Origin: Hyphomicrobiales bacterium
Lineage (GTDB): Bacteria; Pseudomonadota; Alphaproteobacteria; Rhizobiales; Xanthobacteraceae
Assembly (NCBI GenBank): GCA_016713235.1
Contig: JADJPN010000003.1
Location: 186,001 to 250,000, forward strand
DNA length: 64,000 nt
Direction of reading: 5' to 3'
Positions 1-8,564 of this stretch are shown here, one piece after another; the first letter of the stretch is position 1, and every line of letters starts with the position of its first letter. The position numbers and the translations under genes were made by a program. The notes beneath the pieces were generated by a model that searched no databases, was not told where the DNA came from, and saw only the letters and a program-made list of their open reading frames with translations.

Positions 1-1
1 G

Positions 2-766
2 ACGACCGGGATCGCGCATGTCGGTTACCGCGCGTCGAGCGAGCAGGGATTGGCGCGCCGCGTCGCTGCGATCGAAAAGATGAACTGCGGAATCGGCTGG
101 ACCGACGGCGACCTCGGTCACGGCAGATCCTATCGTTTCAACGATCCGGACGGCCACGTTTTCGAGATTTATTTCGATACGAAGAAATATCAGGCGCCGC
201 CCGCGGAAAAGCCCGCGTTGAAAAATCAGGCGCAGCGCTATCACGGCCGCGGCGTCGGCGTGCGCAGGCTCGACCACTTCAATCTGTTGGCGCAAGACGT
301 GGCCAAGATCCGCGAATTCATTCCCGCTGCGCTTGGCAGCCGCGTCACCGAAGAAATTCAGCTCAACGACGGCAGTTACGGCGGTTGCTGGTTCACGGTG
401 AATAACAAAAGCTATGACGTCGCCTATACGCGCGACCACACCAAGGATCGCGGCCGCTTCCATCACATTACCTATGCGGTCGATCAGCGTGAGCACGTGC
501 TGCGCGCGGCCGACATCTTTCTGGAGAACGGCGTCTTCATCGAGACCGGGCCGCACAAGCACGCAATCCAGCAGACTTTCTTCCTCTATGTTTATGAGCC
601 GGCCGGAAATCGCGTCGAAGTCGCGAATGCGGGCGCGCGGTTAATCCTCGATCCAAGCTGGAAAACGGTCACCTGGACCGAAGACGAGCGCAAGAAAGGC
701 CAGGCGTGGGGCTTAAAGACGATCGAAAGTTTTCACACGCACGGCACGCCGCCCGCGGAGAAGTAG
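2..766 (+). CDS. Extradiol (catechol 2,3-) dioxygenase, VOC superfamily, 5'-truncated
   Basis: This is the 3' part of a type I extradiol dioxygenase, which opens catechol-type rings with Fe(II) and O2. The reading frame is open to the left window edge, so the start lies outside; the TTG at 50 is only an internal codon. The C-terminal VOC domain shows the expected metal triad: His in LDHFNL (275-277), His in FHHITY (about 461) and Glu in NRVEV (about 620). The tail with SFHTHGTPP resembles rhizobial catechol 2,3-dioxygenases. Substrate cannot be told from this fragment. No neighbouring ring-cleavage pathway gene is visible downstream; any operon partners would be upstream of the window. Confidence 0.85.
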   Translation, partial: TTGIAHVGYRASSEQGLARRVAAIEKMNCGIGWTDGDLGHGRSYRFNDPDGHVFEIYFDTKKYQAPPAEKPALKNQAQRYHGRGVGVRRLDHFNLLAQDVAKIREFIPAALGSRVTEEIQLNDGSYGGCWFTVNNKSYDVAYTRDHTKDRGRFHHITYAVDQREHVLRAADIFLENGVFIETGPHKHAIQQTFFLYVYEPAGNRVEVANAGARLILDPSWKTVTWTEDERKKGQAWGLKTIESFHTHGTPPAEK

Positions 767-870
767 CTACAATTTTCTGCAATATTTCGGCGTTGACGAT
801 ACGTATCTGCTTGCTCCGGTAACCGTACTGTTTAAACGCTTGTTAGCGGCTTGTCGGCTATTGCCGCTGC

Positions 871-1967
871 ATGAAATTCACTCTTGCGCTGATGTCGGAA
901 CTCGAAGACGCGTTGCAGAGTGGCGCACCCAAGCGCCGCGTCGTCATGCTTCGCCGCATCACCGATCTTTTCCTGAGCGACGCAAACCGCCTCAACGAAG
1001 AACAGGTCGGAGTCTTCGACGAAATCCTCACGCATCTCGCGCATCGCATCGAGGAGCGTGTGCTCTCGCAGATCAGTCTCAAATTCTGGCGCCGGTAAGG
1101 AACGCGCCGAAGAATATGATCTCCTTGCTGGCGCAGGACGACGACATCGCAGTCGCAGGCCCCGTGCTCGCGCAGTCTGACCGCATCGCCGAGAACGACC
1201 TGATCGAGATCGCAAAATCGAAGGGCCAGAAGCATTTGCTTGCAATTGCAATCCGCGCCCAGTTGAGCGAGGCCATAACCGATATTTTGATCAAGCGCGG
1301 CGACAAGCGCGTCGTTGGTAAGCTTGCGCGTAACGCCGGCGCGAAGTTCTCGCACAATAGCTACGAGATGGTCGTCAATCGCGCCGAGGGCGACGACGAG
1401 TTGTCCGAGGATCTGGGCCTTCGCATCGACATTCCGCTTGCACTGCTGAAACAGTTGCTGATGCGCGCGACCCATCTGGTTCGCTCGCGGCTGCTTGCCG
1501 CCGCTGATGCCGACAAGCAGAAGCAGATTCAGGAAGCGATGATGAGCGTCGCGGAAGAACTGGGCCTGGGTGCGTTCGGCTATCGCGATCTTGCCGCGGC
1601 TGAGGGTGTCGTGAAACGGCTTAACCGCGAAGGCAAGCTCAGTGAGCGGATATTGATCGGCTTCGCACAGCAGAAGAAGTTCGATGAAGTCAGCGCCACG
1701 CTTGCGCTGTTCAGCGCGGCGCCGGTCGATTTCATCGCGACGCTTCTGCAGGACGATCATCACGTCGGTCTGCTCGTCGCATGCAAGGCCGCGCGGCTTA
1801 CCTGGCCGGCAGTGGCGGAAATTCTCGCGGCGAATTTTTCGAACCACGGCTTGTCGGGTGCGGCGCTGGAGGAAGCGGAGAAGTCTTATCTTCTGTTCTC
1901 GGAGCTTTCCGCGCAACGCAAGCTGCAAGTGATGATCTCGCGTTTATCCGAGAAACAGGCGAGCTGA
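871..1967 (+). pseudogene. DUF2336 protein, paralogue 1, broken by one frameshift
   Basis: This locus encodes a DUF2336-family protein of about 365 residues, function unknown. The first part reads from ATG 871 and stops at 1098; the rest continues in the next frame from about 1085 to 1967. The two parts together align along their whole length with the downstream paralogue at 2156-3250: shared blocks include the N-terminal ELE segment, AVAGPVLAQS, LLKQLL.RAT.LVRSRLL and the C-terminal VACKAA.L.W stretch. ATG 871 aligns exactly with the start of the paralogue. A single base is missing near 1081-1087 (AAATT run). The break may be real decay or a consensus error; many similar breaks occur in this window. 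DUF2336 proteins are helical repeat-like and common in Alphaproteobacteria. Confidence 0.75.
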
Positions 1968-1970
1968 TTA

Positions 1971-1989
1971 GTTCCGATATTATCGGAAC
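1971..1989. repeat. Perfect 9-bp inverted repeat with 1-nt centre
   Basis: GTTCCGATA, one T, then TATCGGAAC: a perfect odd palindrome just after the stop codon of the first DUF2336 gene. A 1-nt centre cannot form a stable RNA hairpin loop without opening the stem and no T-run follows, so a protein-binding site is more likely than a terminator. Confidence 0.6.
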
Positions 1990-2065
1990 TTAGCGCCGTG
2001 TAGCCGCCAACCACGTGTCGCGAACCCGACATATTAACAGCTCCTTAGCTCTTCATTGCAAGAAT

Positions 2066-2117
2066 AGGCAATTGAGAACGATGCTCTCGTTTATTGCCTG
2101 CATTCAGATTTTCTGAA
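2066..2117. promoter_or_regulatory. Nested inverted repeats in front of second DUF2336 gene
   Basis: AGGCAAT (2066-2072) pairs with ATTGCCT (2093-2099) around an inner GAGA/TCTC stem, and TTCAGA (2103-2108) pairs with TCTGAA (2112-2117). They lie 40-90 bp before ATG 2156 and probably belong to its promoter or leader. No convincing -35/-10 pair was identified. Confidence 0.4.
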
Positions 2118-2155
2118 GTTCATGTTAATCTTATTCGCGTCACCGGCGACTACCC

Positions 2156-3250
2156 ATGAGCGAATCGCGGTCCTTGATTGCCGAGCTAGAGGCAGCAGTC
2201 AGTTCTGACTCGCCGCGCAAGCGAACGGAAATTCTTCGCCGTGTTGCGGCGCTTTTTCTCCATGACGCGGGCCGGTTGAATACAAAGCAGGTTAGCGTTT
2301 TTGATGACGTGCTCGTTCATCTCGTCGGCAGAGTTGAAGCCAAGGCGCTCATTGAACTGAGCGAAAGCCTGTGCGTAACCGCGAACGCGCCGGTCGAGAC
2401 CCTGCGGCGTTTGGCCAATGACGATCGGATCGCCGTTGCCGGTCCGGTGCTCGCGCAATCGCCGAGGCTCACTGAAACCGACCTCATCGATATTGCGAAA
2501 TCGAAAAGCGACGATCATTTGTTGGCGATTTCTGGCCGCCGTCAAATCACCGAAGCCGTTTCCGACATTCTGATGGATCGCGGCAGTGCGCGCGTTGCGC
2601 GCCGTCTCGTGGAGAATTCGGGTACGCGGTTCTCCAATGCTAGCTTCTCGTTTTTAGTAACGAAAGCTGAGCGGGATCCGATCCACGCGGAGAAGCTCGG
2701 GTTCAGGCTCGACCTGCCGGTTCAGTTGCTCAAACAGCTTCTGCGACGAGCGACGGAACTCGTGCGCTCGCGGTTGCTTGCAAACGCTCCGGCGGAGAAA
2801 CGAGGCCAGATCGAAGACACGCTCGCCGCTATCGCGGCGGAGATCAGCCGTGAAGTGACAAAGTCATACGACTTTTCCTCCGCAGAAGAACTCGTCAAGC
2901 GGCTTGATCGCGATGGAAGACTGAACGAGCAGATGTTGCTTGGTTTTGTCTGCGAGCGCCGACACGAAGAAGCCGTCTCCACGCTCGCTTTATTATGCGG
3001 AGCGCCGGCAGTAACAGTCGGCGAGCTGATGAAGAACAAGAGCTTTGATGGAGTTATCGTTGCATGCAAAGCTGCGAAGCTGGCCTGGTCGACCGTCAGC
3101 ACGATACTGCGTCTGCGCTTCGCGCATCACTCGGTGTCGGAGAATGATCTGGAGGAAGCCAGGCGCGCCTATATTGCTTTGTCTCAAATCGCTGCGCACC
3201 GCGCCTTGCGGTCCATGCTGGCGCAGGAACTCGGGCGGGAGGTGAGCTAG
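2156..3250 (+). CDS. DUF2336 domain protein, paralogue 2
   Basis: An intact 364-residue DUF2336-family protein, function unknown. It is predicted soluble and mostly helical, with no signal peptide or membrane segment, and it starts at ATG 2156. It is clearly a paralogue of the broken gene just upstream (same length, shared AVAGPVLAQS and LVRSRLL blocks), so the pair arose by tandem duplication. The PilZ-type gene follows after only 5 bp and is probably co-transcribed. DUF2336 proteins are often found near signalling and cell-envelope genes in Alphaproteobacteria. A link to c-di-GMP signalling through the PilZ neighbour is an inference from spacing only. Confidence 0.85.
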   Translation: MSESRSLIAELEAAVSSDSPRKRTEILRRVAALFLHDAGRLNTKQVSVFDDVLVHLVGRVEAKALIELSESLCVTANAPVETLRRLANDDRIAVAGPVLAQSPRLTETDLIDIAKSKSDDHLLAISGRRQITEAVSDILMDRGSARVARRLVENSGTRFSNASFSFLVTKAERDPIHAEKLGFRLDLPVQLLKQLLRRATELVRSRLLANAPAEKRGQIEDTLAAIAAEISREVTKSYDFSSAEELVKRLDRDGRLNEQMLLGFVCERRHEEAVSTLALLCGAPAVTVGELMKNKSFDGVIVACKAAKLAWSTVSTILRLRFAHHSVSENDLEEARRAYIALSQIAAHRALRSMLAQELGREVS

Positions 3251-3255
3251 CTGCC

Positions 3256-3561
3256 ATGGCCTGGATAAAACGCGAGAGTGAACGAAGGCGCCTGACCCAG
3301 GCCGGCAGAATTTATCGGCAGGATCGCTCGTTCGTATGCGGATGCACGGTGCAGGACATTTCCGATACCGGAGCGCGATTGAGAATCGATAAGGACGAAA
3401 GCGGCGCAATCGCCGATATTCCGCCGGAGTTCATCCTGTCGCTAACGCCGCACGAAGAAGCGTTGAACGAACATTTGAGCGTCACCCGCAATTGCCAGAC
3501 CGTGTGGGTGCGCGACGAAGAAATGGGCGTCAAATTTCTCGGCAGACGCCCGGCGCGTTGA
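3256..3561 (+). CDS. PilZ domain protein (putative c-di-GMP binding)
   Basis: A 101-residue single-domain PilZ protein. The two c-di-GMP-binding signatures can be seen: an Arg cluster fitting R-x3-R (R6 to R10, followed by R11 and R12) and D-x-S-x-x-G as DISDTG at residues 34-39. The final strand, with GVKFLGRR, ends the beta barrel. No other domain is attached, so it is a stand-alone adaptor of the kind that relays c-di-GMP levels to a partner protein. It begins 5 bp after the DUF2336 stop codon and is likely in the same transcript. The partner is unknown; the DUF2336 protein is the obvious candidate to test. Confidence 0.85.
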   Translation: MAWIKRESERRRLTQAGRIYRQDRSFVCGCTVQDISDTGARLRIDKDESGAIADIPPEFILSLTPHEEALNEHLSVTRNCQTVWVRDEEMGVKFLGRRPAR

Positions 3562-3621
3562 ATCTTGAGGCGCAAACCGCCAGCACGATGACTGGCCGGC
3601 CCATTTTGCCGCTGAATGAAA

Positions 3622-3696
3622 TGGTGGGCGCGACAGGGATTGAACCTGTGACCCCTCCCGTGTGAAGGGAGTGCTCTACCGCTGAGCTACGCGCCC
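3622..3696 (-). tRNA. tRNA-Val (anticodon CAC)
   Basis: The minus strand folds into a complete cloverleaf. The acceptor stem GGGCGCG pairs with CGCGCCC, followed by discriminator A and an encoded CCA (3622-3624). The D-arm contains AGCTCAGCGGTAGAGC. The anticodon stem CTCCC/GGGAG encloses loop TTCACAC, giving anticodon CAC, which reads GUG (Val). The T-arm carries GGTTCAATCC. Length is 75 nt including CCA. Confidence 0.96.
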
Positions 3697-3731
3697 GTTG
3701 CCGACGATGTACGGAACGCAGCGTTAGGGTG

Positions 3732-4412
3732 TCAAGCAAGACGCTTTCTGTTCAGCAAATCCATCGCCGCCGCGGGCAAATCTTCATATTTATGGATCAG
3801 GCGGTCCGCGCCGAGCGCAGCCGGCGGAATGTCGGTGTAGCCGAAGGATACCGCGATCACCGGGATTTCCGCGGCCTTCGCAGTGATCACGTCGGTCTCC
3901 GAGTCGCCGACCAGTAGCGCGCGCTCCGGATTGCCGCCCGCGCGTTCGACGGTCTCGATAAGATGCCGTGGATCGGGCTTCTTGAATTCGAAGCTGTCGC
4001 CGCCGGCAACGAAAGCGAACCAGTCTGCGAGCTTCAGGTCGGTCAGCAGCCTTTTTGCGTAGCGTTCGTGTTTGTTCGTGCAGACCGCGAGCAGCGCGCC
4101 ATCTTCGGCGAGCGTTGCCAGCGCCTGTTCGACGCCGGGGAAGGGACGCGAATGATCGGCGATATGATCCTCGTAGTGGGCGAGAAACAGCCGGAGCATC
4201 CCGTCGATTTTTTCTTTGCTGAACTGCACGCGCGTATTTGCGAGCGCCCGTTCGATCATGGCGCGTGCGCCGCTGCCGATGAAATTCCGCGCCTCGCGAT
4301 CCTCGGGCGGATTTAGTCCTTCCTTTTCCAGCGTAAAGTCGAGCGCCCGCAGCAGATCGGCTGCGGTATCGACAAGCGTGCCATCCAGATCGAAAGCAAT
4401 CGTAGGGCGCAT
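3732..4412 (-). CDS. gph: Phosphoglycolate phosphatase, HAD superfamily
   Basis: A 226-residue HAD-IA phosphatase that dephosphorylates 2-phosphoglycolate formed by RuBisCO oxygenation or DNA-end repair. Motif I is DLDGT (nucleophile D8, acid/base D10). The cap domain with FIGSGARAMIE is typical of Gph. Motif III Lys lies in FKKPDP and motif IV is VGDSETDV. ATG 4412 is chosen because it sits six residues before motif I; the frame extends further upstream but only with arginine-rich shadow sequence overlapping the divergent rpiA region. It is divergent from rpiA, with about 90 bp between the starts, consistent with a shared regulatory region for two sugar-phosphate genes. Substrate assignment rests on family resemblance. 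Confidence 0.88.
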   Translation of the reverse strand: MRPTIAFDLDGTLVDTAADLLRALDFTLEKEGLNPPEDREARNFIGSGARAMIERALANTRVQFSKEKIDGMLRLFLAHYEDHIADHSRPFPGVEQALATLAEDGALLAVCTNKHERYAKRLLTDLKLADWFAFVAGGDSFEFKKPDPRHLIETVERAGGNPERALLVGDSETDVITAKAAEIPVIAVSFGYTDIPPAALGADRLIHKYEDLPAAAMDLLNRKRLA

Positions 4413-4504
4413 GGAAAGCTGGGTAGCGCAAAGTGCGCCCAGTGGCGAGCGCGATGAGCCGCATGCTACAAGGCCGCGAACATTATCCCCTGATGAGAGC
4501 TTCC

Positions 4505-5203
4505 ATGAATGCCGATGCGCTGAAGCGCGAATCTGCCCGCCGCGCGCTCGACTATGTGAAGCCCGGCATGAAGCTCGGTCTCGGCACCGGTTCGACCGCA
4601 GCGCACTTCGTCGATCTGCTGGCGGAGAAAATGCGGGGCGGTTTGCGGATCGTCGGCGTGCCGACCTCGGAGGCAACCCGCAGGCAGGCCGAAGGCCTCG
4701 GTATCCCGCTGACGACGTTAGATGAGACGCCGGAGCTGGACCTGACCGTCGACGGCGCGGATGAGCTCGATGCCGCCCTCAGCCTGATCAAGGGCGGCGG
4801 CGGCGCGCTCCTGCGCGAGAAGATCGTCGCCAGCGCGTCCAGGGAAATGATCGTGGTCGCCGACGAGAGCAAGGCGGTCGCGGCATTGGGTCGCTTTCCG
4901 CTGCCGGTCGAGGTCGTGGATTTCGGGCTGGAGGCCACCCGGCGGGCGATCATGGCGGTTTCAGCCGAGGCAGGCTGCCGCGGCGAGCTGAAAGTCCGCA
5001 AAAGGGCCGATGGTCATGTTTTCGTCACGGATCAAGGACACGTGATTCTGGACGCGCATTTCGGTCGAATCCCCGATGCTGCGGCACTTGCAAGAGGACT
5101 TGCACAAGTGCCCGGCGTCGTGGAACACGGCCTGTTTATCGGGCTGGCGACAAGGGCCATCCTCGCGGGAAGCGAGGGTATCCGGGTCATCGAACGGCCC
5201 TAA
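4505..5203 (+). CDS. rpiA: Ribose-5-phosphate isomerase A
   Basis: A 232-residue RpiA, which interconverts ribose-5-phosphate and ribulose-5-phosphate in the pentose phosphate pathway. Family motifs are all present: GLGTGSTA (phosphate loop, residues 25-32), DGADE (83-87) with the catalytic Asp/Glu region, and KGGGGALLREK (95-105). The length matches the family. ATG 4505 is preferred over the earlier in-frame ATGs (4433, 4454, 4463, 4493) because it gives the usual N-terminus ahead of the first helix, though ATG 4493 cannot be excluded. It is followed closely by a DUF2059 gene with its own strong ribosome binding site. Confidence 0.93.
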   Translation: MNADALKRESARRALDYVKPGMKLGLGTGSTAAHFVDLLAEKMRGGLRIVGVPTSEATRRQAEGLGIPLTTLDETPELDLTVDGADELDAALSLIKGGGGALLREKIVASASREMIVVADESKAVAALGRFPLPVEVVDFGLEATRRAIMAVSAEAGCRGELKVRKRADGHVFVTDQGHVILDAHFGRIPDAAALARGLAQVPGVVEHGLFIGLATRAILAGSEGIRVIERP

Positions 5204-5227
5204 GAATTCACGGGAAGGAGTTTCGAG

Positions 5228-5734
5228 ATGGTTTCTTTAGCAATCCGCACCCTACGGGCGGGCGCAATGCTCATCGCCCTGTTCGGGTTCGTGGCATCGG
5301 CGCAGGCCCAGGCGCCGAACCCGGCGCAATTGAAGCTCGCGCGGCAGGTGGTCGAGATGTCCGCTGCTTCGCGCGTGTTCGAGGCCGCGGTGCCGACTGT
5401 CTTTCAACAAATTTACGGGATTTACGTCCAGCAGAATCCCGATCTCTCCAAGGAGATCGCAGGCGTTTTGCAGGCGCTCATTCCCGAATTCGACAAGCGC
5501 AAGGAAGAGATCGTCGGTATTCTCGCGCAGACCTATGCCGAGAAGTTCACCGAGGCCGAGCTGAACGACCTGATCGCCTTCTACAATTCGCCGACCGGCA
5601 AGAAGCTGATCTCGCAGGGAGCGGATATCGGTCGCGACTCTTACGCCAAGGTGCAGGAGTGGAGCGGCAAGCTTTCGCAGCAGCTCACCGATCGCATGAA
5701 GGCGGAGATGAAGAAGAAAGGTCACACCATCTGA
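5228..5734 (+). CDS. DUF2059 domain exported protein
   Basis: A 168-residue protein with a clear Sec signal peptide (basic start, hydrophobic core, ASAQAQA cleavage region near residue 28). The mature part is the DUF2059 helical domain: a repeated motif with FTEAELNDLIAFYNSPTGKK is characteristic. DUF2059 proteins are periplasmic and of unknown function. A strong Shine-Dalgarno GGAAGGAG precedes ATG 5228. It lies 24 bp after rpiA and ends just before a rho-independent terminator, so rpiA and this gene likely form one transcription unit. Confidence 0.9.
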   Translation: MVSLAIRTLRAGAMLIALFGFVASAQAQAPNPAQLKLARQVVEMSAASRVFEAAVPTVFQQIYGIYVQQNPDLSKEIAGVLQALIPEFDKRKEEIVGILAQTYAEKFTEAELNDLIAFYNSPTGKKLISQGADIGRDSYAKVQEWSGKLSQQLTDRMKAEMKKKGHTI

Positions 5735-5760
5735 GTGGTTTGACCTTCTCGTGATTTCTA

Positions 5761-5793
5761 AGCCGGGCGGCGCTGTTCCGCCAGGCTTTTTTT
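5761..5793 (+). terminator. Rho-independent terminator after the DUF2059 gene
   Basis: AGCC-GGGCGG stem strand pairs with CCGCC-GGCT across a short loop, followed by a run of seven T residues. It closes the rpiA-DUF2059 unit before gor. Confidence 0.85.
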
Positions 5794-5834
5794 ATCGCTA
5801 CAACGCGGACGTGGATTGAAGGAGCGCTCTGGCC

Positions 5835-7198
5835 TTGGCGGATTTCGACTTTGATCTTTTTGTGATCGGCGGCGGCTCAGGGGGTGTTCGCGCGGCACGC
5901 ATTGCTGCGACCCACGGCGCACGCGTTGCCGTTGCCGAAGAGTACCGCATGGGCGGTACCTGCGTAATCCGCGGCTGTGTGCCGAAAAAGCTCCTCGTTT
6001 ACGCCAGCCGCTTCGCGCACGAGTTCGAGGATGCCGCGGGCTTCGGCTGGACCATCGAAGGCGCCAAGTTCGACTGGCCGACGCTGATCGCGAACAAGGA
6101 TAAAGAGATCGGCAGGCTTGAAGCCGCCTACCGCAAGAATGTCGGCGGTGCGGGCGCGCAGATCATCGATTCACGCGCCGTGCTTGGAGGATGCAAACAC
6201 CGTTCGGGATTCCGAAAACCGGAGCGCGTATTCGCGCGAAATACATTCTGGTTGCGACCGGCGGGTATCCTTCGCTGCTCGATATTCCGGGCAAGGAACT
6301 CGCGATTACCTCGAATGAGGCATTCCATCTGGAAGAACTGCCGCGCCGGATCGTGATTCAGGGCGGCGGTTATATCGGGGTGGAGTTTGCCTGTCTGTTC
6401 GCCGCACTTGGCAGTAAGGTCACGCTTGTGCATCGCGGTCATGAAATCCTGCGCGGATTTGACGACGATGTGCGTGCGCATCTGCGCGGCGAGATGGTCG
6501 CGCGCGGCATCGATGTCCGCCTGAACGACGCGATCCAGAAAATCGAAGACCACAAAATGCATCGCTGCGCCTTTCTTTCCGATGGTGCCGCAATCGAGGC
6601 CGATCGGGTCATGCTCGCGGTGGGGCGGACACCGAACACGAAGAACATGGGTCTGGAAGCTGCCGGCGTGAAACTGAATGCGTCGGGCGCAGTCGCGGTC
6701 GACGAAACTTCGCGCACGAACGTGCCTTCGATCTATGCCATCGGCGACGTCACGGCGCGTATTGCGCTGACACCGGTGGCGATCCGCGAAGGCCATGCAC
6801 TCGCCGACACTTTGTTTGGCAATAATCCATGGCATCTCGATCTTACGAACGTGCCGAGCGCGGTATTCTCCGAACCTGAAATTGGCACGGTTGGATTGAC
6901 CGAAGCGGCCGCGAAAGCTGCCGGTAAATCGCTCGACGTGTACCGCACGCGCTTCAAGCCGATGAAGGCGACGCTCTCCGGCCGCGATACCGCGATGCTG
7001 ATGAAGCTCGTCGTCGAGCAGAAGACCGAGAAAGTTCTCGGTGTGCACATCGTTGGCGAAGGCGCCGCCGAAATGGTACAGATGGCTGCGATTGCCGTGA
7101 AGATGGGCGCGACAAAGCGCGATTTCGACAATACCGTCGCGCTGCATCCGACCGCTTCGGAAGAGCTCGTTACATTGCGCAATAAAGTCAAAATTTAA
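5835..7198 (+). pseudogene. gor: Glutathione-disulfide reductase, interrupted by frameshifts
   Basis: The locus encodes a full-length class I pyridine nucleotide-disulfide oxidoreductase that reduces GSSG with NADPH. The N-terminal FAD loop is GGGSGGVRAARIA and the redox-active disulfide is C43-VIRG-C48, the sequence typical of glutathione reductase. The second part holds the NADPH-binding GGGYIGVEFA loop, the AIGDVT FAD motif and the C-terminal HPTASEE active-site His/Glu. The start at 5835 is a TTG codon. Frame 3 is used up to about 6185, then LEDANTVR is read in frame 1, then frame 2 from about 6208 onward. Two single-base insertions, both at G runs (6186-6190 and 6206-6208), explain the break. 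With these corrected the product is about 454 residues. A doubled +1 error in G runs favours consensus error over decay. Confidence 0.85.
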
Positions 7199-7216
7199 TC
7201 GGTTCGGGGGAGCCAG

Positions 7217-8557
7217 ATGAATTTCCGCAATCCATCACGGCGCGATTTTCTTGCGGGCCTTGGTGCGACGGCCTTCACGCCGTTCGCGGGCAACATCTCG
7301 TTTGCGCAAGGCTTTCCGGCAAACCCGGATGTGGCGATTGTTGGCTCGGGTCCGGCCGGTTTATCGGCCGCGCGTACGCTTGCTGCTGCGGGGAAAACTT
7401 TTGTCGTGCTCGAGGCCGACGACCGCAAAGGCGGCCGCGCGCATACCGATACCACGACGTTTCCTGGAATTCCTTTCGACCGTGGCTGCGCCTGGATCCA
7501 TTCCGCCGACCGCAATCCGATGTTGCCGGTCGCGAAGGAAAACGGTTTCACCTTGCGGCAGCATCACGACAGCATCGATCATGTCTGGTACGGCCGCGAG
7601 AAATTCTCGGACGCGCAAATCAAGAGCGTGAAACAGATTCAGGACGAGATTGTCAAAGCGAATTCGACGGCGGCGAAATCACGCGACGGCGCCGTCTCTG
7701 AAATTCGCCCGATCCGCTCGAAGGAAGAGCAGGCCACCGCGACCCTGATGGGCCCGATGGACATGGCGGTCGATTTTCACAACCTCTCCATTCGAGATTA
7801 CGACGAACAGGCTGAGCTGGAGCCGAATTATCTCGTGAAGGAAGGCTTCGGCGCGGTCGTTGCGAAGTTCGGCGAGAAGGTGCCGGTGTCGATCGAGACG
7901 CCGGTGCAGAAGATCAAGTATAGCGGGCAGGGCGTGCAGCTAGAGACGCCGAAGGGCACTGTCAGCGCGAAGTACGCGATCGTGACGTGTTCGACCGGCG
8001 CGCTGCAATCGGGCTACATCAAATGGGATCCGATCCTGCCCGAGTGGAAGGAATCCGCGATCCACAATATCCCGATGGCGCTGCTCGCGAAGATTCCGCT
8101 GCTGCTCGACGGCGAACGCTTCGGGATCAAGCCGTTCGAAGACATTCACCTCGAGATGCCCGGCAATCAGGACATCTATTTCATCGCGCACCCGTTCGAG
8201 TTTCCGATGATGATCGGCTTTGTCGGCGGCGACTTTGCGTGGAGTTTGTCGTCGCAGGGCCGCGACGCGGCGGTCGATTTCGCGACCCGGTCGCTGCAAC
8301 GCGTCTTCGGCGAGAAGGCGAGCAAGCACATTCTCAAAGCCGACTTCACGCAGTGGCCGCGCAACCCGTGGGTGCGTGGCGCCTACTCGGCGGCACTTCC
8401 CGGCCAGTTCGCGGCGCGTGCCGCGCTGAAGCGGCCGCTCGCCGATAAAGTTTATTTCGCTGGGGAGGCGGTTGCGGGCGAGTTCACCCAGACCTGCGGC
8501 GGCTCGGTGCTCGTCGGCGCGGAAGTGGCGAATACGATTATTAAGCGGCTTCGTTAG
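7217..8557 (+). CDS. Tat-exported FAD-dependent amine oxidase family protein
   Basis: A 446-residue flavoprotein of the flavin amine oxidase/phytoene desaturase type. It opens with a twin-arginine signal (SRRDFLAG, residues 7-14), so it is probably folded with FAD and exported to the periplasm. The Rossmann loop is GSGPAG (43-48), followed by the ADDRKGGRA second FAD motif, and the C-terminal FAD contact is YFAGEAVAGEFTQTCGG. The substrate is unknown; polyamines or aromatic amines are the usual family substrates. A purine-rich GGGGGAG precedes ATG 7217, 18 bp after gor, so the two may be co-transcribed. The AT-rich accessory patch begins directly after its stop codon. Confidence 0.85.
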   Translation: MNFRNPSRRDFLAGLGATAFTPFAGNISFAQGFPANPDVAIVGSGPAGLSAARTLAAAGKTFVVLEADDRKGGRAHTDTTTFPGIPFDRGCAWIHSADRNPMLPVAKENGFTLRQHHDSIDHVWYGREKFSDAQIKSVKQIQDEIVKANSTAAKSRDGAVSEIRPIRSKEEQATATLMGPMDMAVDFHNLSIRDYDEQAELEPNYLVKEGFGAVVAKFGEKVPVSIETPVQKIKYSGQGVQLETPKGTVSAKYAIVTCSTGALQSGYIKWDPILPEWKESAIHNIPMALLAKIPLLLDGERFGIKPFEDIHLEMPGNQDIYFIAHPFEFPMMIGFVGGDFAWSLSSQGRDAAVDFATRSLQRVFGEKASKHILKADFTQWPRNPWVRGAYSAALPGQFAARAALKRPLADKVYFAGEAVAGEFTQTCGGSVLVGAEVANTIIKRLR

Positions 8558-8564
8558 AAGTTGG

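Noticed and set aside
840..1080. N-terminal part of the long frame 840-1967
   Set aside because: The first 80 residues of that frame are Arg/His-rich shadow; homology to the paralogue starts only after about 1085, and the real N-terminus is in the 871 frame.
6128..7147. A 339-codon minus-strand frame opposite gor
   Set aside because: Antisense shadow; all similarity is on the plus strand even though gor itself is frame-broken.
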